A DNA stretch of 52,817 bases from Verrucomicrobia bacterium Tous-C9LFEB (GTDB lineage Bacteria; Verrucomicrobiota; Verrucomicrobiia; Methylacidiphilales; UBA1321), in NCBI GenBank assembly GCA_002304345.1, contig NEUU01000027.1:1-52817 (forward strand). Direction: 5' to 3'. Within the stretch, counting starts at the first letter, position 1, and every line of letters starts with the position of its first letter. The position numbers were made by a program, and so were the translations under genes. This document shows positions 1 to 8,149 of the stretch, piece after piece. Below the pieces are notes generated by a model, which was not told the origin of the DNA, did no database searches, and saw only the letters and a program-made list of their open reading frames with translations.

Positions 1-40
1 CCCTCTTGATAGAGGGGGGGCGCGCAGCGCCGGGGTGTGT
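1..40. repeat. Truncated CACACCCCGGCGC / CCTCTTGATAGAGG element
   Basis: The window opens inside an element that carries an AT-centred palindrome (CCCTCTTGATAGAGGG) followed by CGCGCAGCGCCGGGGTGTGTG-type sequence. Both parts recur as an inverted pair at 5856-5988 and again at 52720-52756. No coding function is apparent. Confidence 0.8.
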
Positions 41-85
41 GAACTGAAAACCGAAAACTTCGAACTGAAAACTTTCCCCCTGCCC
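41..85 (+). repeat. Seven-nt phased leader in front of aroB
   Basis: Between the repeat and the aroB start, the words CTGAAAA, CCGAAAA, CTTCGAA and CTGAAAA follow one another in 7-nt steps. The stretch ends about 8 nt before the ATG at 86, and no Shine-Dalgarno sequence is present. Other genes in the window have comparable phased leaders. Confidence 0.6.
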
Positions 86-1174
86 ATGTCCACCATCGTC
101 CCCGTCAACACCCCCGGAGGTGACTACGAAGTCCGCATCGGGAACAACCTGATCAAGAATGCCGGGGCGATGCTCGCTCCGCTCAAGCTCGGGAATAAGA
201 TCACGGTCATTGCGGACGAAAACGTGAAGCGGATCTACGGCGCCACGCTGCTGGAATCGTTACGCGAGGCCGGTTTTACGACATCGCTTTGCGAAGTACC
301 CGCCGGTGAGTTCACCAAGAATATTACGATCTTCGGAGAAGTCCTGTCCTACCTCGCCCGGCAACGGCTGGATCGGCAATCGACCGTTCTCGCGCTCGGT
401 GGCGGCGTAGTCGGCGACCTCACCGGTTTTGTCGCGGCGTCCTACCTGCGCGGCGTGAATTTCATCCAGGTCCCCACCTCGCTGCTGGCGATGGTCGATA
501 GTTCCGTTGGCGGCAAGACGGGCGTGAATCTTCCCGAGGGCAAGAATCTCGTCGGGGCATTCTATCAACCGCGTCTCGTGCTGGCCGATATTGGTTCGCT
601 GTCTACCCTGCCCCCGCGCGAACTCGCCGCAGGTATGGCGGAAGTGATCAAACACGGCTTGATTCGCGACGAGTCGTTACTCGCCCTCATCGAGAAGGGA
701 ACGCCGACAACGGAATGGGAATCGGTCGTAAAACGCAACGTCGAGATCAAGGCGTCCGTCGTGAATGCCGACGAACGCGAGACGACCGGACTGCGCGCGA
801 TTCTCAACTTCGGCCACACGATCGGTCACGCCATCGAAGCGGTCGCCGGTTATGGCAACCTCCTTCACGGTGAAGCCGTCGCGGTGGGCATGCGTGCAGC
901 CGCGCATCTCTCGCATCTCGTGCTCGGCCTGCCGCTGAGCGACGTGCGCCGCATCGAGGCCGCCATCGCAGCCAACCAACTTCCGCTCCATTTCGACGGT
1001 GGTTCGCAGGAGCAACTCATCGAGGTCATGAGCCGCGATAAGAAGGTCAAAGCGGGCAGCATCAACTGGGTGCTCCTCCCGAAGATCGGCGAAGCCAAGG
1101 TGACCAAGGACGTTCCGGCGGAAGCGGTGGCGAAGGTCCTCGAAATCATTCGGACGGAGCCGGAAAAGGCGTAA
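86..1174 (+). CDS. aroB: 3-dehydroquinate synthase
   Basis: Cytoplasmic NAD- and metal-dependent enzyme that converts DAHP to 3-dehydroquinate in the shikimate pathway. The 362-residue product has the glycine-rich NAD motif GGGVVGD near residue 105 and the stretch PTSLLAMVDSSVGGKTGVN. It also has the three expected zinc ligands: Glu186 (AEVIKHG), His244 (NFGHTIGH) and His261 (LHGEA). The reading frame is open upstream to 35, but those codons lie in repeat sequence, so I start at the ATG at 86 (MSTIVPV), which fits the family length. No Shine-Dalgarno sequence precedes it. No other shikimate gene is nearby. Recognition is secure. Confidence 0.96.
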   Translation: MSTIVPVNTPGGDYEVRIGNNLIKNAGAMLAPLKLGNKITVIADENVKRIYGATLLESLREAGFTTSLCEVPAGEFTKNITIFGEVLSYLARQRLDRQSTVLALGGGVVGDLTGFVAASYLRGVNFIQVPTSLLAMVDSSVGGKTGVNLPEGKNLVGAFYQPRLVLADIGSLSTLPPRELAAGMAEVIKHGLIRDESLLALIEKGTPTTEWESVVKRNVEIKASVVNADERETTGLRAILNFGHTIGHAIEAVAGYGNLLHGEAVAVGMRAAAHLSHLVLGLPLSDVRRIEAAIAANQLPLHFDGGSQEQLIEVMSRDKKVKAGSINWVLLPKIGEAKVTKDVPAEAVAKVLEIIRTEPEKA

Positions 1175-1183
1175 GAATTTTTT

Positions 1184-1350
1184 GACGAAATTTACGGAAT
1201 TTACGAAATGGGAAAACAAACAGATTTATGAATCATGAACTCAGGAAAGCAGGAATCTCTTTCGGAACCTTCGCCCGATTTTCTTGATTTCCTGAGTTCC
1301 TGATAAAAAAAGCCTTTCTCCCCCATTTCGTAAATTCCGTTAATTTCGTC
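1184..1350. repeat. GACGAAATT nested palindrome, copy 1
   Basis: A 167-bp element bounded by 29-bp inverted arms (1184-1212 and 1322-1350) that differ at one base. The arms consist of 9-nt units (ACGAAATTT, ACGGAATTT, ACGAAATGG). Inside is a second inverted pair based on GAACTCAGGAAA and TTTCCTGAGTTC. It fills the gap between aroB and dprA and ends 15 nt before the dprA ATG. Related copies lie at 10461, 44085 and 49590. Confidence 0.9.
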
Positions 1351-1365
1351 CAAGTTTCCCCTCTC

Positions 1366-2463
1366 ATGTCGCCCGAATCCGAAGCCTACTTCACGATCAA
1401 CCTCGTCTCCGGGATTGGACCGGTGCGGGTGCGGCGCTTGATCGAACGGCTCGGCTCGGCGGCGGCGATTTTGACTGCCCCCACGAGCAAGCTGATGGAA
1501 GCCGAAGGCATTGGGCGCGAACTCGCCGGTAAGATTTACGATGGCATCCGCAAGGCCGAACCCGACCGCGAACGCGATCTGGCCGAGTCGCTCGGGATGA
1601 AAATCCTCACCTTCGCGGACGACGAATACCCTGCCTCGCTGCGGGAGATCTATGATCCGCCGCTGGTTCTTTATACCAAGGGCACGCTGCCGAATCCGTG
1701 GCCGAAGGGCGTTGCGGTGGTCGGTTCCCGCATCACGAGCAACTACGGTCTCGAGATGACCAAGAAGCTCAGCTACCAGATTGCCTACGCGGGAGTCCCG
1801 GTCATCTCCGGCCTCGCCCGCGGCATCGATACCGCCGCGCATCAGGGCGCGCTCGCCGCCAAGGGAACGACCTGGGCGGTGATCGGTTGCGGCCTCGACA
1901 AGATGTATCCGCCGGAGAACCAACCGCTCGCGGACCTGATCGCGGAACAAAAGGGCTGCGTCATCAGTGAGTACGCACTTGGCACCCCGCCGGACAAGCG
2001 GACCTTCCCGATGCGGAACCGAATCGTCAGTGGTCTCTCCTTTGGCGTATTGGTGGTCGAAGCCGGTAAAGAAAGCGGCGCGCTCATCACCGCCCGGCAA
2101 GCCCTGGAACAGGGCCGACAGGTTTTCGCTGTCCCCGGCCGGATCGATAATCCGCAGTCCAAGGGGTGTCACCAACTCATCAAGGAGGGCGCCAGTTTGG
2201 TCGAAGGCGTAGAAGACATTTTGTCGGCATTAGAGTTTCTTCTCCCCATCAGAGACGTTACCGTTCCCCGTCCTTCCCCGGCCAATTTGACCCCGGAAGA
2301 GGCCAAAGTTTTTGATGCGATTGAGCTCGATGAAACGCCGATAGACCTGATAACCCAAAAAACCGGGTTGCCATCGGGCGCAGTCTCTTCTACGTTGCTG
2401 CGCCTAGAAATGAAGAAACTGGTGAAGCAATTGCCGGGCAAGATGTTTGTACGGACGGCCTGA
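1366..2463 (+). CDS. dprA: DNA processing protein DprA (Smf)
   Basis: DprA binds incoming single-stranded DNA during natural transformation and loads RecA on it. The 365-residue product has the full layout: an N-terminal helix-hairpin-helix region (about 1-70, with GIGPVRVRRLIERLG), the central Rossmann-like fold with GSR (in VVGSRITSNYG), SGLARGIDTAAHQGAL, GCGLDKMYPPEN and FPMRNRIVSGLS, and a C-terminal winged helix (about 300-365). Translation starts 15 nt after a palindromic repeat and has no Shine-Dalgarno sequence. A topoisomerase gene follows after 28 bp, which resembles the common dprA-topA order. No other competence gene is in the window. Confidence 0.95.
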   Translation: MSPESEAYFTINLVSGIGPVRVRRLIERLGSAAAILTAPTSKLMEAEGIGRELAGKIYDGIRKAEPDRERDLAESLGMKILTFADDEYPASLREIYDPPLVLYTKGTLPNPWPKGVAVVGSRITSNYGLEMTKKLSYQIAYAGVPVISGLARGIDTAAHQGALAAKGTTWAVIGCGLDKMYPPENQPLADLIAEQKGCVISEYALGTPPDKRTFPMRNRIVSGLSFGVLVVEAGKESGALITARQALEQGRQVFAVPGRIDNPQSKGCHQLIKEGASLVEGVEDILSALEFLLPIRDVTVPRPSPANLTPEEAKVFDAIELDETPIDLITQKTGLPSGAVSSTLLRLEMKKLVKQLPGKMFVRTA

Positions 2464-2491
2464 CCAGAATCTGAAATTGACGTAAGGAACT

Positions 2492-5158
2492 ATGCCAAAA
2501 GCACTTATCATCGCCGAGAAGCCCAGTGTCGCCAGTGACATCGCCAAAGTTTTGGGCGGTTTCACCAAAGGCGACGACTTCTATGAGAGCGATCAATATG
2601 TGCTTTCTTCGGCCATTGGGCATTTGGTGGAACTGTGTTTGCCGAGCGAATTGGACAAACAGAAGGGCAAATGGAAGTTCGAGAATTTGCCGGTAATTCC
2701 GCAAGAATTTGCACTTAAACCGATAGAAAAGACCGAGGCCCGCCTGAAGCTTTTGAAGAAGCTGATGAAGCGCGACGACGTCACTTCCCTCATTAACGCG
2801 TGTGACGCCGGGCGCGAGGGCGAACTCATTTTCCGTTACATCGTGAAGCTGTGCGGGATCAAGAAGCCGATCAAACGGCTGTGGCTGCAATCGATGACCC
2901 CCGCCTCCATCCGCGACGGCTTTGCGCATCTGCGCCCCGGCACGGAACTGGAATCGCTCGCCGAAGCGGCCGTGTGCCGTTCCGAAAGCGATTGGCTGGT
3001 CGGCATCAACGGCACGCGCGCGTTGACCGCCTTCAATTCCAAGAACGGCGGCTTCCAGCTCACCCCGGTGGGCCGGGTGCAGACGCCGACTCTGGCCATC
3101 GTGGTGGAGCGCGATCTGGCGATCAAGAATTTCAAGTCCAAGGATTACTGGGAAGTGCACGCCACCTTCGGCGCGAAAGCGGGCACGTATGAAGGCCGCT
3201 GGGTCGATGAGACCTTCAAGAAAGCCTCCAAGGAAGATAAAGAGAAGGAAGAACTCTCCGACCTGAAGGCCGAGCGCATCTGGACCAAGGAAAAGGCCGA
3301 AGCCATTGCCGCGAAGTGCGCGGGCAAGCCGGGCATCGTCACCGAGGACAAGAAACCGACCTCGCAGCTCTCGCCCCTGCTTTACGATCTCACATCCCTG
3401 CAACGCGAAGGCAACGGCCGCTTCGGCCTTTCCGCCAAGCGCACGCTGCAAATCGCGCAGGCACTCTACGAGCGGCACAAGGTTATCACCTACCCTCGTA
3501 CCGATTCCCGCTGCCTGCCGGAAGATTACATCGACACGGTGAAGAACGTGTTGCGCACGCTCGGCGATACCAAGCTCGCGCCCTTCGCCAAGAAGGTCGC
3601 CAGCAATGGTTGGGTGCGCCCGAACAAACGCATTTTCAACAACGCGAAGATCTCGGACCACTTTGCCATCATCCCCACGCTCGAATCGCCCGAGAAGCTC
3701 GATGACATGGAGCTGAAGGTGTACGAGTTGATCGCCAAGCGATTCCTCGCGGTCTTCTATCCCGCCGCGCAATTCGAAGTGACCACCCGCATCACCCGCG
3801 TCGAGAACGAGCCGTTCAAGACCGAGGGCAAGATCCTGCGCGAACCCGGCTGGATGGAAATCTACGGTCGCGAGGAACAGAATCAGGGCGACGAAAACAC
3901 GCTCGTGGCCGTGGAGCCCGAGGAAAAGGTCAGCACCGACGCGATCGAAGCGCGCGGCCTGCAGACGCGTCCCCCCGCCCGTTTCAACGAAGCCACCCTG
4001 CTTTCCGCCATGGAAGGCGCGGGCAAACTCGTCGAGGACGAGGAATTGCGCGAAGCGATGGCCGAGAAAGGTCTCGGCACTCCCGCCACGCGCGCGGCCA
4101 TTATTGAAGGTCTCATTTTGGAAGAGTACATGCGCCGCGATGGCCGCGAACTGAGCGCCGCGCCCAAGGCATTCGCGCTGTTCGAACTGCTCAAGGCCGT
4201 GAACATCCCCGGTCTCTCCTCCCCGGAAATGACCGGCGAGTGGGAGTACAAGCTGAAGCAGATCGAGCACGGGAACATCACCCGCGACGCGTTCATGCAC
4301 GAGATCGTCGACCTCACGCGCAAAATCGTCGAGCACGCCAAGACCTTTGAAGAATCCGGCGCGAACGCGAAGCCACTCGATTTCAAATCGCCCACGGGCT
4401 CGGACATGGTCGAGACGCTGCGCAATTACGAGTCGGTCGACAAACAATTTCAAATCCGCAAGGTGATCGGTGGACGCCTGATCGAGAAGGAAGAGTTGAA
4501 GCAGCTCATCCAGAAACGCTTCATCGGACCGCTGAACGGTTTCCGCAGCAAGATGGGCTTCGCCTATTCCGCCGCGCTCAAGCTGGCCGACGACACGGGC
4601 AAGGTCGATTTCGTTTTCGACAACAGCCCCGTGGACGCGAACGGCGATAAACTCGACCTCACCACGCAGGAAGTGATCGCCACTTGCCCTGTGTGTGGCG
4701 GTCGCGTGTTCGAAACCCTCGGCGCGTACGCGTGCGAGAATTCGTTCATCGAAACGCCCACCTGCAAGTTCAAGGTCGGAAAGAAAATCCTCAGCCAGGA
4801 AATCCCGCGCGAACAGGTCCACAAGATCGTCGCGAACAAGAAGAGCGATCTGCTCACCGGCTTTGTCTCGCAGCGCACCCGCCGCAAATTCTCCGCTTAC
4901 CTCGTCCTCGGCGAGGAAGGCAAGACCACGTTCGAATTTCCCGAGCGGGAAGCGAAGCCCGGCGCTCCGGCCAATGGCAAAGCGCGCGGTGGATTCCGCC
5001 GCTTCGGCAAACCCGACCTCACCGCCGCCGGTGTGGCGAAGACGATGCCCAAGACCGAGGCCAACGGAACGACGGACACCAACGGTGCCGCCAAGCCGAA
5101 AGCCAAGGCCAAAGCTGCGCCGAAAAAGAAGTCGTCGGCCAAGAAAAAAGCGGAATAG
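2492..5158 (+). CDS. topB: Type IA DNA topoisomerase (topoisomerase III-like)
   Basis: Relaxes or decatenates DNA by transient single-strand cleavage. The 888-residue product opens with a Toprim domain (ALIIAEKPSVASDIAKVLGG, and the acidic motif DAGREGELIFRY). It has the family motifs TPVGRVQTPTLAIVVERD and ITYPRTDSR, with the catalytic tyrosine at residue 334. A Cys pair plus later Cys (CPVCGGRVFETLGAYAC) near residue 735 may form a degenerate zinc ribbon. The last 50 residues are a Lys/Ala-rich tail suited to nucleic-acid binding. AAGGA about 5 nt before the ATG is a good ribosome site. The start sequence is more TopB-like than TopA-like, but the position after dprA resembles topA, so it may be the cell's main relaxing enzyme. 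Confidence 0.92.
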   Translation: MPKALIIAEKPSVASDIAKVLGGFTKGDDFYESDQYVLSSAIGHLVELCLPSELDKQKGKWKFENLPVIPQEFALKPIEKTEARLKLLKKLMKRDDVTSLINACDAGREGELIFRYIVKLCGIKKPIKRLWLQSMTPASIRDGFAHLRPGTELESLAEAAVCRSESDWLVGINGTRALTAFNSKNGGFQLTPVGRVQTPTLAIVVERDLAIKNFKSKDYWEVHATFGAKAGTYEGRWVDETFKKASKEDKEKEELSDLKAERIWTKEKAEAIAAKCAGKPGIVTEDKKPTSQLSPLLYDLTSLQREGNGRFGLSAKRTLQIAQALYERHKVITYPRTDSRCLPEDYIDTVKNVLRTLGDTKLAPFAKKVASNGWVRPNKRIFNNAKISDHFAIIPTLESPEKLDDMELKVYELIAKRFLAVFYPAAQFEVTTRITRVENEPFKTEGKILREPGWMEIYGREEQNQGDENTLVAVEPEEKVSTDAIEARGLQTRPPARFNEATLLSAMEGAGKLVEDEELREAMAEKGLGTPATRAAIIEGLILEEYMRRDGRELSAAPKAFALFELLKAVNIPGLSSPEMTGEWEYKLKQIEHGNITRDAFMHEIVDLTRKIVEHAKTFEESGANAKPLDFKSPTGSDMVETLRNYESVDKQFQIRKVIGGRLIEKEELKQLIQKRFIGPLNGFRSKMGFAYSAALKLADDTGKVDFVFDNSPVDANGDKLDLTTQEVIATCPVCGGRVFETLGAYACENSFIETPTCKFKVGKKILSQEIPREQVHKIVANKKSDLLTGFVSQRTRRKFSAYLVLGEEGKTTFEFPEREAKPGAPANGKARGGFRRFGKPDLTAAGVAKTMPKTEANGTTDTNGAAKPKAKAKAAPKKKSSAKKKAE

Positions 5159-5199
5159 GGTGACCTCGTTCGGGTCGCGCGCGATTTTTTGAAACGCGA

Positions 5200-5225
5200 C
5201 TCCGAACCGCTCCCAACGTCTACAG
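5200..5225 (-). repeat. 26-bp block shared with 47398-47423
   Basis: Read on the minus strand, this block matches 47398-47423 at 25 of 26 bases (core GACGTTGGGAGCGGTTCGGA). It lies just downstream of the topoisomerase gene. The flanks of the two copies show weaker similarity, as if a longer element had decayed. Confidence 0.7.
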
Positions 5226-5449
5226 CCCCTCTTTGCTCCCGGGGCTCCGCCAGCCATCTGGACCCTGTTACCGAACGAAGGGCATTCCTCATTCACGCGA
5301 GGAGTCTAACGCGGTTTTCAGGAAAGACGTTAGGCTTAGGTTTGCTACGTTGGCTAGGTGTGCGAGAAAAACAGTTCTAAGCCTGTTCACGAGATTGAGG
5401 TATGATCGACCAGTTGGTAGGCCTATTACCCCAAGCCCGATCCCTCGAC

Positions 5450-5760
5450 TAGAGCGGATTTCAAGTTGATTGTCGCATTCTAAACCATCCCTACCGATCC
5501 TTCGACAAGCTCAGGATGACGGGTTGGGGAGGTAGTCTCGAGTGATAGCGACGAGTTCATGTGAGAGTAGAAGCCTACCTTCAGACATTACTTTCATTCC
5601 ACGTCATCCTGAGCTTGTCGAGCAACGTGACGTTGCATCCAGTACAGCTGACGCAGGATGCATAATACTGGGTCCAGCGTCACGCTGGTCATCCTGAGCT
5701 TGTCGAAGGATCAGTTGGCTTGCTCCAAGAGTCTTAGCGTTGCGACAATCTAGATGAAAT
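5450..5760 (-). repeat. CTTCGACAAGCTCAGGATGA composite, copy A
   Basis: Contains three arms of the 25-bp sequence with core CTTCGACAAGCTCAGGATGA, at 5496-5521, 5602-5621 and 5688-5712, in opposing orientations. The shoulders (GGAATGAAAGTAATGTCT and CCTCCCCAACCC) and the outer flanks (GATTGTCGCAACGCTAAGAC and GATGGTTTAGAATGCGA) reappear, inverted, in copy B at 35805-36012. Copy A has about 65 extra bases that include a CCAGCG-TCA-CGCTGG hairpin. Confidence 0.85.
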
Positions 5761-5855
5761 AGGCTCTATAGCATTTAAAAGTATCATGCACAGATAGGAG
5801 CCAAAACCATCGACGATGTAGAATCTGGAGTGACGAGATCTTAAGTGAAGATTGA

Positions 5856-5988
5856 CACACCCCGGCGCTGCGCGCCACCCCTCTTGATAGAGGGGATTTC
5901 GGCAACTGAGAGTCACACAAGCAGGAGTCCCCTCTATCAAGAGGGAAAGGGAACGTGTGGTAGCACCGCGTAGCGCCGGGGTGTGTGG
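5856..5988. repeat. CACACCCCGGCGC inverted-pair element
   Basis: The left arm (5856-5895) and right arm (5928-5988) are inverted relatives. Each joins CACACCCCGGCGC to the palindrome CCTCTTGATAGAGG. The pair encloses about 35 bp of unique sequence. Single arms are found at both ends of the window. Confidence 0.85.
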
Positions 5989-6041
5989 CTTTCGCCTTTT
6001 TCTTCCATGACCTGTATGTGCGCAATACTTTAAAATGCTCT

Positions 6042-6088
6042 AGGGCGCCATTGTATGGCGCCGCGGCGCGATGCAATCGCGCCCTACA
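6042..6088. repeat. Double triplet-loop hairpin in a TAGGG...CCCTA frame
   Basis: Two back-to-back perfect hairpins, each with an 8-bp stem and a 3-nt loop: GGCGCCAT-TGT-ATGGCGCC (6044-6062) and GGCGCGAT-GCA-ATCGCGCC (6065-6083). The pair is framed by TAGGG and CCCTACA. A closely related pair lies at 7989-8038. Confidence 0.85.
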
Positions 6089-6189
6089 AAAAGACATTCC
6101 GCTCGCACAACCCATCACAGCACGAGACATGATCCACTGGTTTATTGCTGGCTTGAAATCATGCGAAAGGAAGTCACCATACCCGCACC

Positions 6190-6423
6190 ATGAACAAGGG
6201 ATTGGATCTTTTGAAGGGCGTGGCGGTGCTGGCGTTTTTGGTGGGATTGATGTTCTTTCCGTTTCCCGCAGGGGCTTCACCCCAACGCGATCTCTCGGTC
6301 TTCAATCTGTTTGTCAGCAGCGGTTCCTATTTCGATCTTTCCCTGTGTTTCTTCGGAGCCGGGATAGTTCTTTCGGTGATCTGCTGGTTCGCGTCCCGCC
6401 GCCGGATCAAGCCTCGATCCTAG
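6190..6423 (+). CDS. Small membrane protein of unknown function
   Basis: A 77-residue product with two hydrophobic helices (about 8-26 and 47-68), separated by a short loop, and a basic Arg-rich C-terminus (SRRRIKPRS), suggesting the C-terminus is cytoplasmic. GAAAGGAAG lies about 15 nt before the ATG, rather far for a ribosome site. I recognise no family. It is isolated between a repeat island and the convergent symporter gene. The hydrophobic pattern argues for a real gene, but the short length leaves doubt. Confidence 0.55.
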   Translation: MNKGLDLLKGVAVLAFLVGLMFFPFPAGASPQRDLSVFNLFVSSGSYFDLSLCFFGAGIVLSVICWFASRRRIKPRS

Positions 6424-6476
6424 AGGCGACTCAGGTTGAGACGGAAATCCCCAGCGCCACCTCGCGATAAGATCGT

Positions 6477-6509
6477 GGATAGGTTCTTAGAGCCTGTTTA
6501 CGATCTTAT
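6477..6509. terminator. Hairpin between convergent genes
   Basis: Inverted arms ATAAGATCGT (6477-6486) and ACGATCTTAT (6500-6509) extend inward with partial pairing. The hairpin sits directly after the stop codon of the minus-strand symporter gene, and the plus-strand ORF ends 54 bp away. The position suggests a bidirectional terminator, but there is no clear T-run. Confidence 0.4.
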
Positions 6510-6510
6510 T

Positions 6511-7911
6511 CTAATTAGCCTTCTTCACCCGGTTCAACGACACGTAGATGCAGTACATCGCGATCAGCATGCCCACCGTCGGCACCACCGTGTTCAACAC
6601 CCGCATCAGGAAGATCGTCGACTCCGGCTGTGCGATGCCGTGCGAGGCATGGTAACCGGTCAGATTCAGAATCACGCCCGTGAACAGCAAGCCCACCGAC
6701 GCGCCGATCTTGATCGCCATGCCGTACATCGCATAGAACGAACCGTAGATCGAATGCCCCGTCTCCTTCTCATGCTCGCGGCCCAGTTCGCCCGTCAGCG
6801 CGGGCATGATCACCCAGAACGCCGTCATGCCGAAGTTGCCGAGAATGCCGGTGTAAATCGCCCAATACGGATGCTCCGGCGTCGCCGCCCAGAAGGTCAG
6901 GATGTAACCGATCATCGCGATGACCATGAACAGATACAGCGTCGGCTTCTCGCCCAATTTCTTCGCGCAATAATTCACCACCGGGCAGAAGAAAATCACC
7001 GCCGTGGAATTGATCGTCGCGCTGATACCGCCGAGGATGGCCACTGCTTTGGTATCGCCGCCGAACATGTAACAAAGGGATATATAAAACCCGAGATTAC
7101 TCACCAACAGCGAACAGGTCAGCAAGCAGAAGATCGCCAGCAAAATGCCCCGGAACGATTTCAACGCCCACAGTTCCTTCAGCACCGCGAACTCCTTGAG
7201 CTTCTCCTCCCCCTTTTCCGCCACCGCGTGATACTTCCGGTTTTCCTTACAAACAAAGATCGGCAACACCGAGCCCAGCAGCAGGAGCAAGCCGAAGCCG
7301 ATGCCGACATATTTCATCCCCTCCGCCGTATTCTCGAAACAATCGCGCTGACAGAGCCAATAAATCCAGCCCATCAAAAAGGTTCCCACGCTGACAAACG
7401 CCGTGCGGAATGACATCGCCTTCATGCGCTCCGACGGCACGGTCGACACCTCGCCCAGCAGAGCCGAGTACGGCACCATGAAAAATGAGTAGGCCGTGAA
7501 ATGCGCCAGCGCAAAAGCGATCAACCACCAGCCCGCCATCGTCGCGGACATTCCCTTCGGCACGAACCACACCATCGCGAAAGTGAGGAAACCAAAGATA
7601 CCGCCCCAGATCATGTAGGGGTGACGCCGCCCCATCTTGCTATGCGTGCGATCGCTCAACGCCCCGATCCACGGATCGATCAGGATTTCCCAAAAGCGCG
7701 GCAACGAAAACGCAATGCCGATCAACACCGGGTCCACCCCGTAGATCACGTTGAAAATCGGATTCGCCATGTTCTTCATGGCGTACTGCATCCCGATGTC
7801 GGGAATACCACCCGAGCCCAATCCCAGGCATTGGAGAATGCTCAGCTTGGGATAAGTATGCTCTGGAATTGCTTCGGATGTTTCCAATTTCGTTTCAACT
7901 ATGTCTGCCAT
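6511..7911 (-). CDS. GPH-family sugar:cation symporter (MFS)
   Basis: Inner-membrane carrier of 466 residues with about 12 hydrophobic segments. The N-terminal half shows the family signature DPWIGALSDRTHSKMGRRHPYM, as in MelB and XynB-type glycoside-pentoside-hexuronide transporters, which couple sugar uptake to Na+ or H+. A strong ribosome site (GAGGAGAGG) lies 7-8 nt upstream of the ATG at 7911. The upstream genes on the same strand encode a 2-hydroxyacid dehydrogenase and a GntR/LacI regulator, so the substrate is probably a sugar or sugar acid handled by that trio. The 238-bp gap to the dehydrogenase holds a hairpin repeat, so transcription may be separate. The substrate cannot be read from sequence. 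Confidence 0.9.
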   Translation of the reverse strand: MADIVETKLETSEAIPEHTYPKLSILQCLGLGSGGIPDIGMQYAMKNMANPIFNVIYGVDPVLIGIAFSLPRFWEILIDPWIGALSDRTHSKMGRRHPYMIWGGIFGFLTFAMVWFVPKGMSATMAGWWLIAFALAHFTAYSFFMVPYSALLGEVSTVPSERMKAMSFRTAFVSVGTFLMGWIYWLCQRDCFENTAEGMKYVGIGFGLLLLLGSVLPIFVCKENRKYHAVAEKGEEKLKEFAVLKELWALKSFRGILLAIFCLLTCSLLVSNLGFYISLCYMFGGDTKAVAILGGISATINSTAVIFFCPVVNYCAKKLGEKPTLYLFMVIAMIGYILTFWAATPEHPYWAIYTGILGNFGMTAFWVIMPALTGELGREHEKETGHSIYGSFYAMYGMAIKIGASVGLLFTGVILNLTGYHASHGIAQPESTIFLMRVLNTVVPTVGMLIAMYCIYVSLNRVKKAN

Positions 7912-7988
7912 GATTTTACCTCTCCTCGGATTATAGACGAGTGGAGCAAGTCTCGTGATGTAATGGGTTGCGCGTGCGGAATATCTTT

Positions 7989-8038
7989 TGTAGGGCGCGA
8001 TTGCATCGCGCCGCGGCGCAATACAATTGCGCCCTACA
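7989..8038. repeat. Double triplet-loop hairpin in a TGTAGGG...CCCTACA frame
   Basis: Hairpins GGCGCGAT-TGC-ATCGCGCC (7994-8012) and GGCGCAAT-ACA-ATTGCGCC (8015-8033), framed by TGTAGGG and CCCTACA. It has the same architecture as 6042-6088, but the second stem differs by paired changes that keep complementarity. It lies between the dehydrogenase and symporter genes. Confidence 0.85.
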
Positions 8039-8149
8039 GGAAGGCACTCGCAGCCATCATTTCATCTGACATGCTCCACTCGACAACCCTCATTACAATG
8101 CAACGCCGCCCGAGTGTCGGAGATCGAGCGGCATTAGAACTACCAGATC

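Larger units (their letters stand above)
5159..6189. other. 1-kb gene-free repeat island
   Basis: No convincing gene is seen. The stretch holds a 26-bp block at 5200-5225 that is shared with 47398-47423, a large composite of CTTCGACAAGCTCAGGATGA arms (5450-5760), a CACACCCCGGCGC inverted pair (5856-5988) and a double triplet-loop hairpin (6044-6083). Short open frames here do not resemble proteins and read through the repeats. Confidence 0.7.

Noticed and set aside
2390..5296. Very long open frame (968 codons) antisense to the topoisomerase gene
   Set aside because: It is the shadow of a GC-rich gene. The plus-strand product has complete topoisomerase motifs; the antisense product is low-complexity and resembles nothing.
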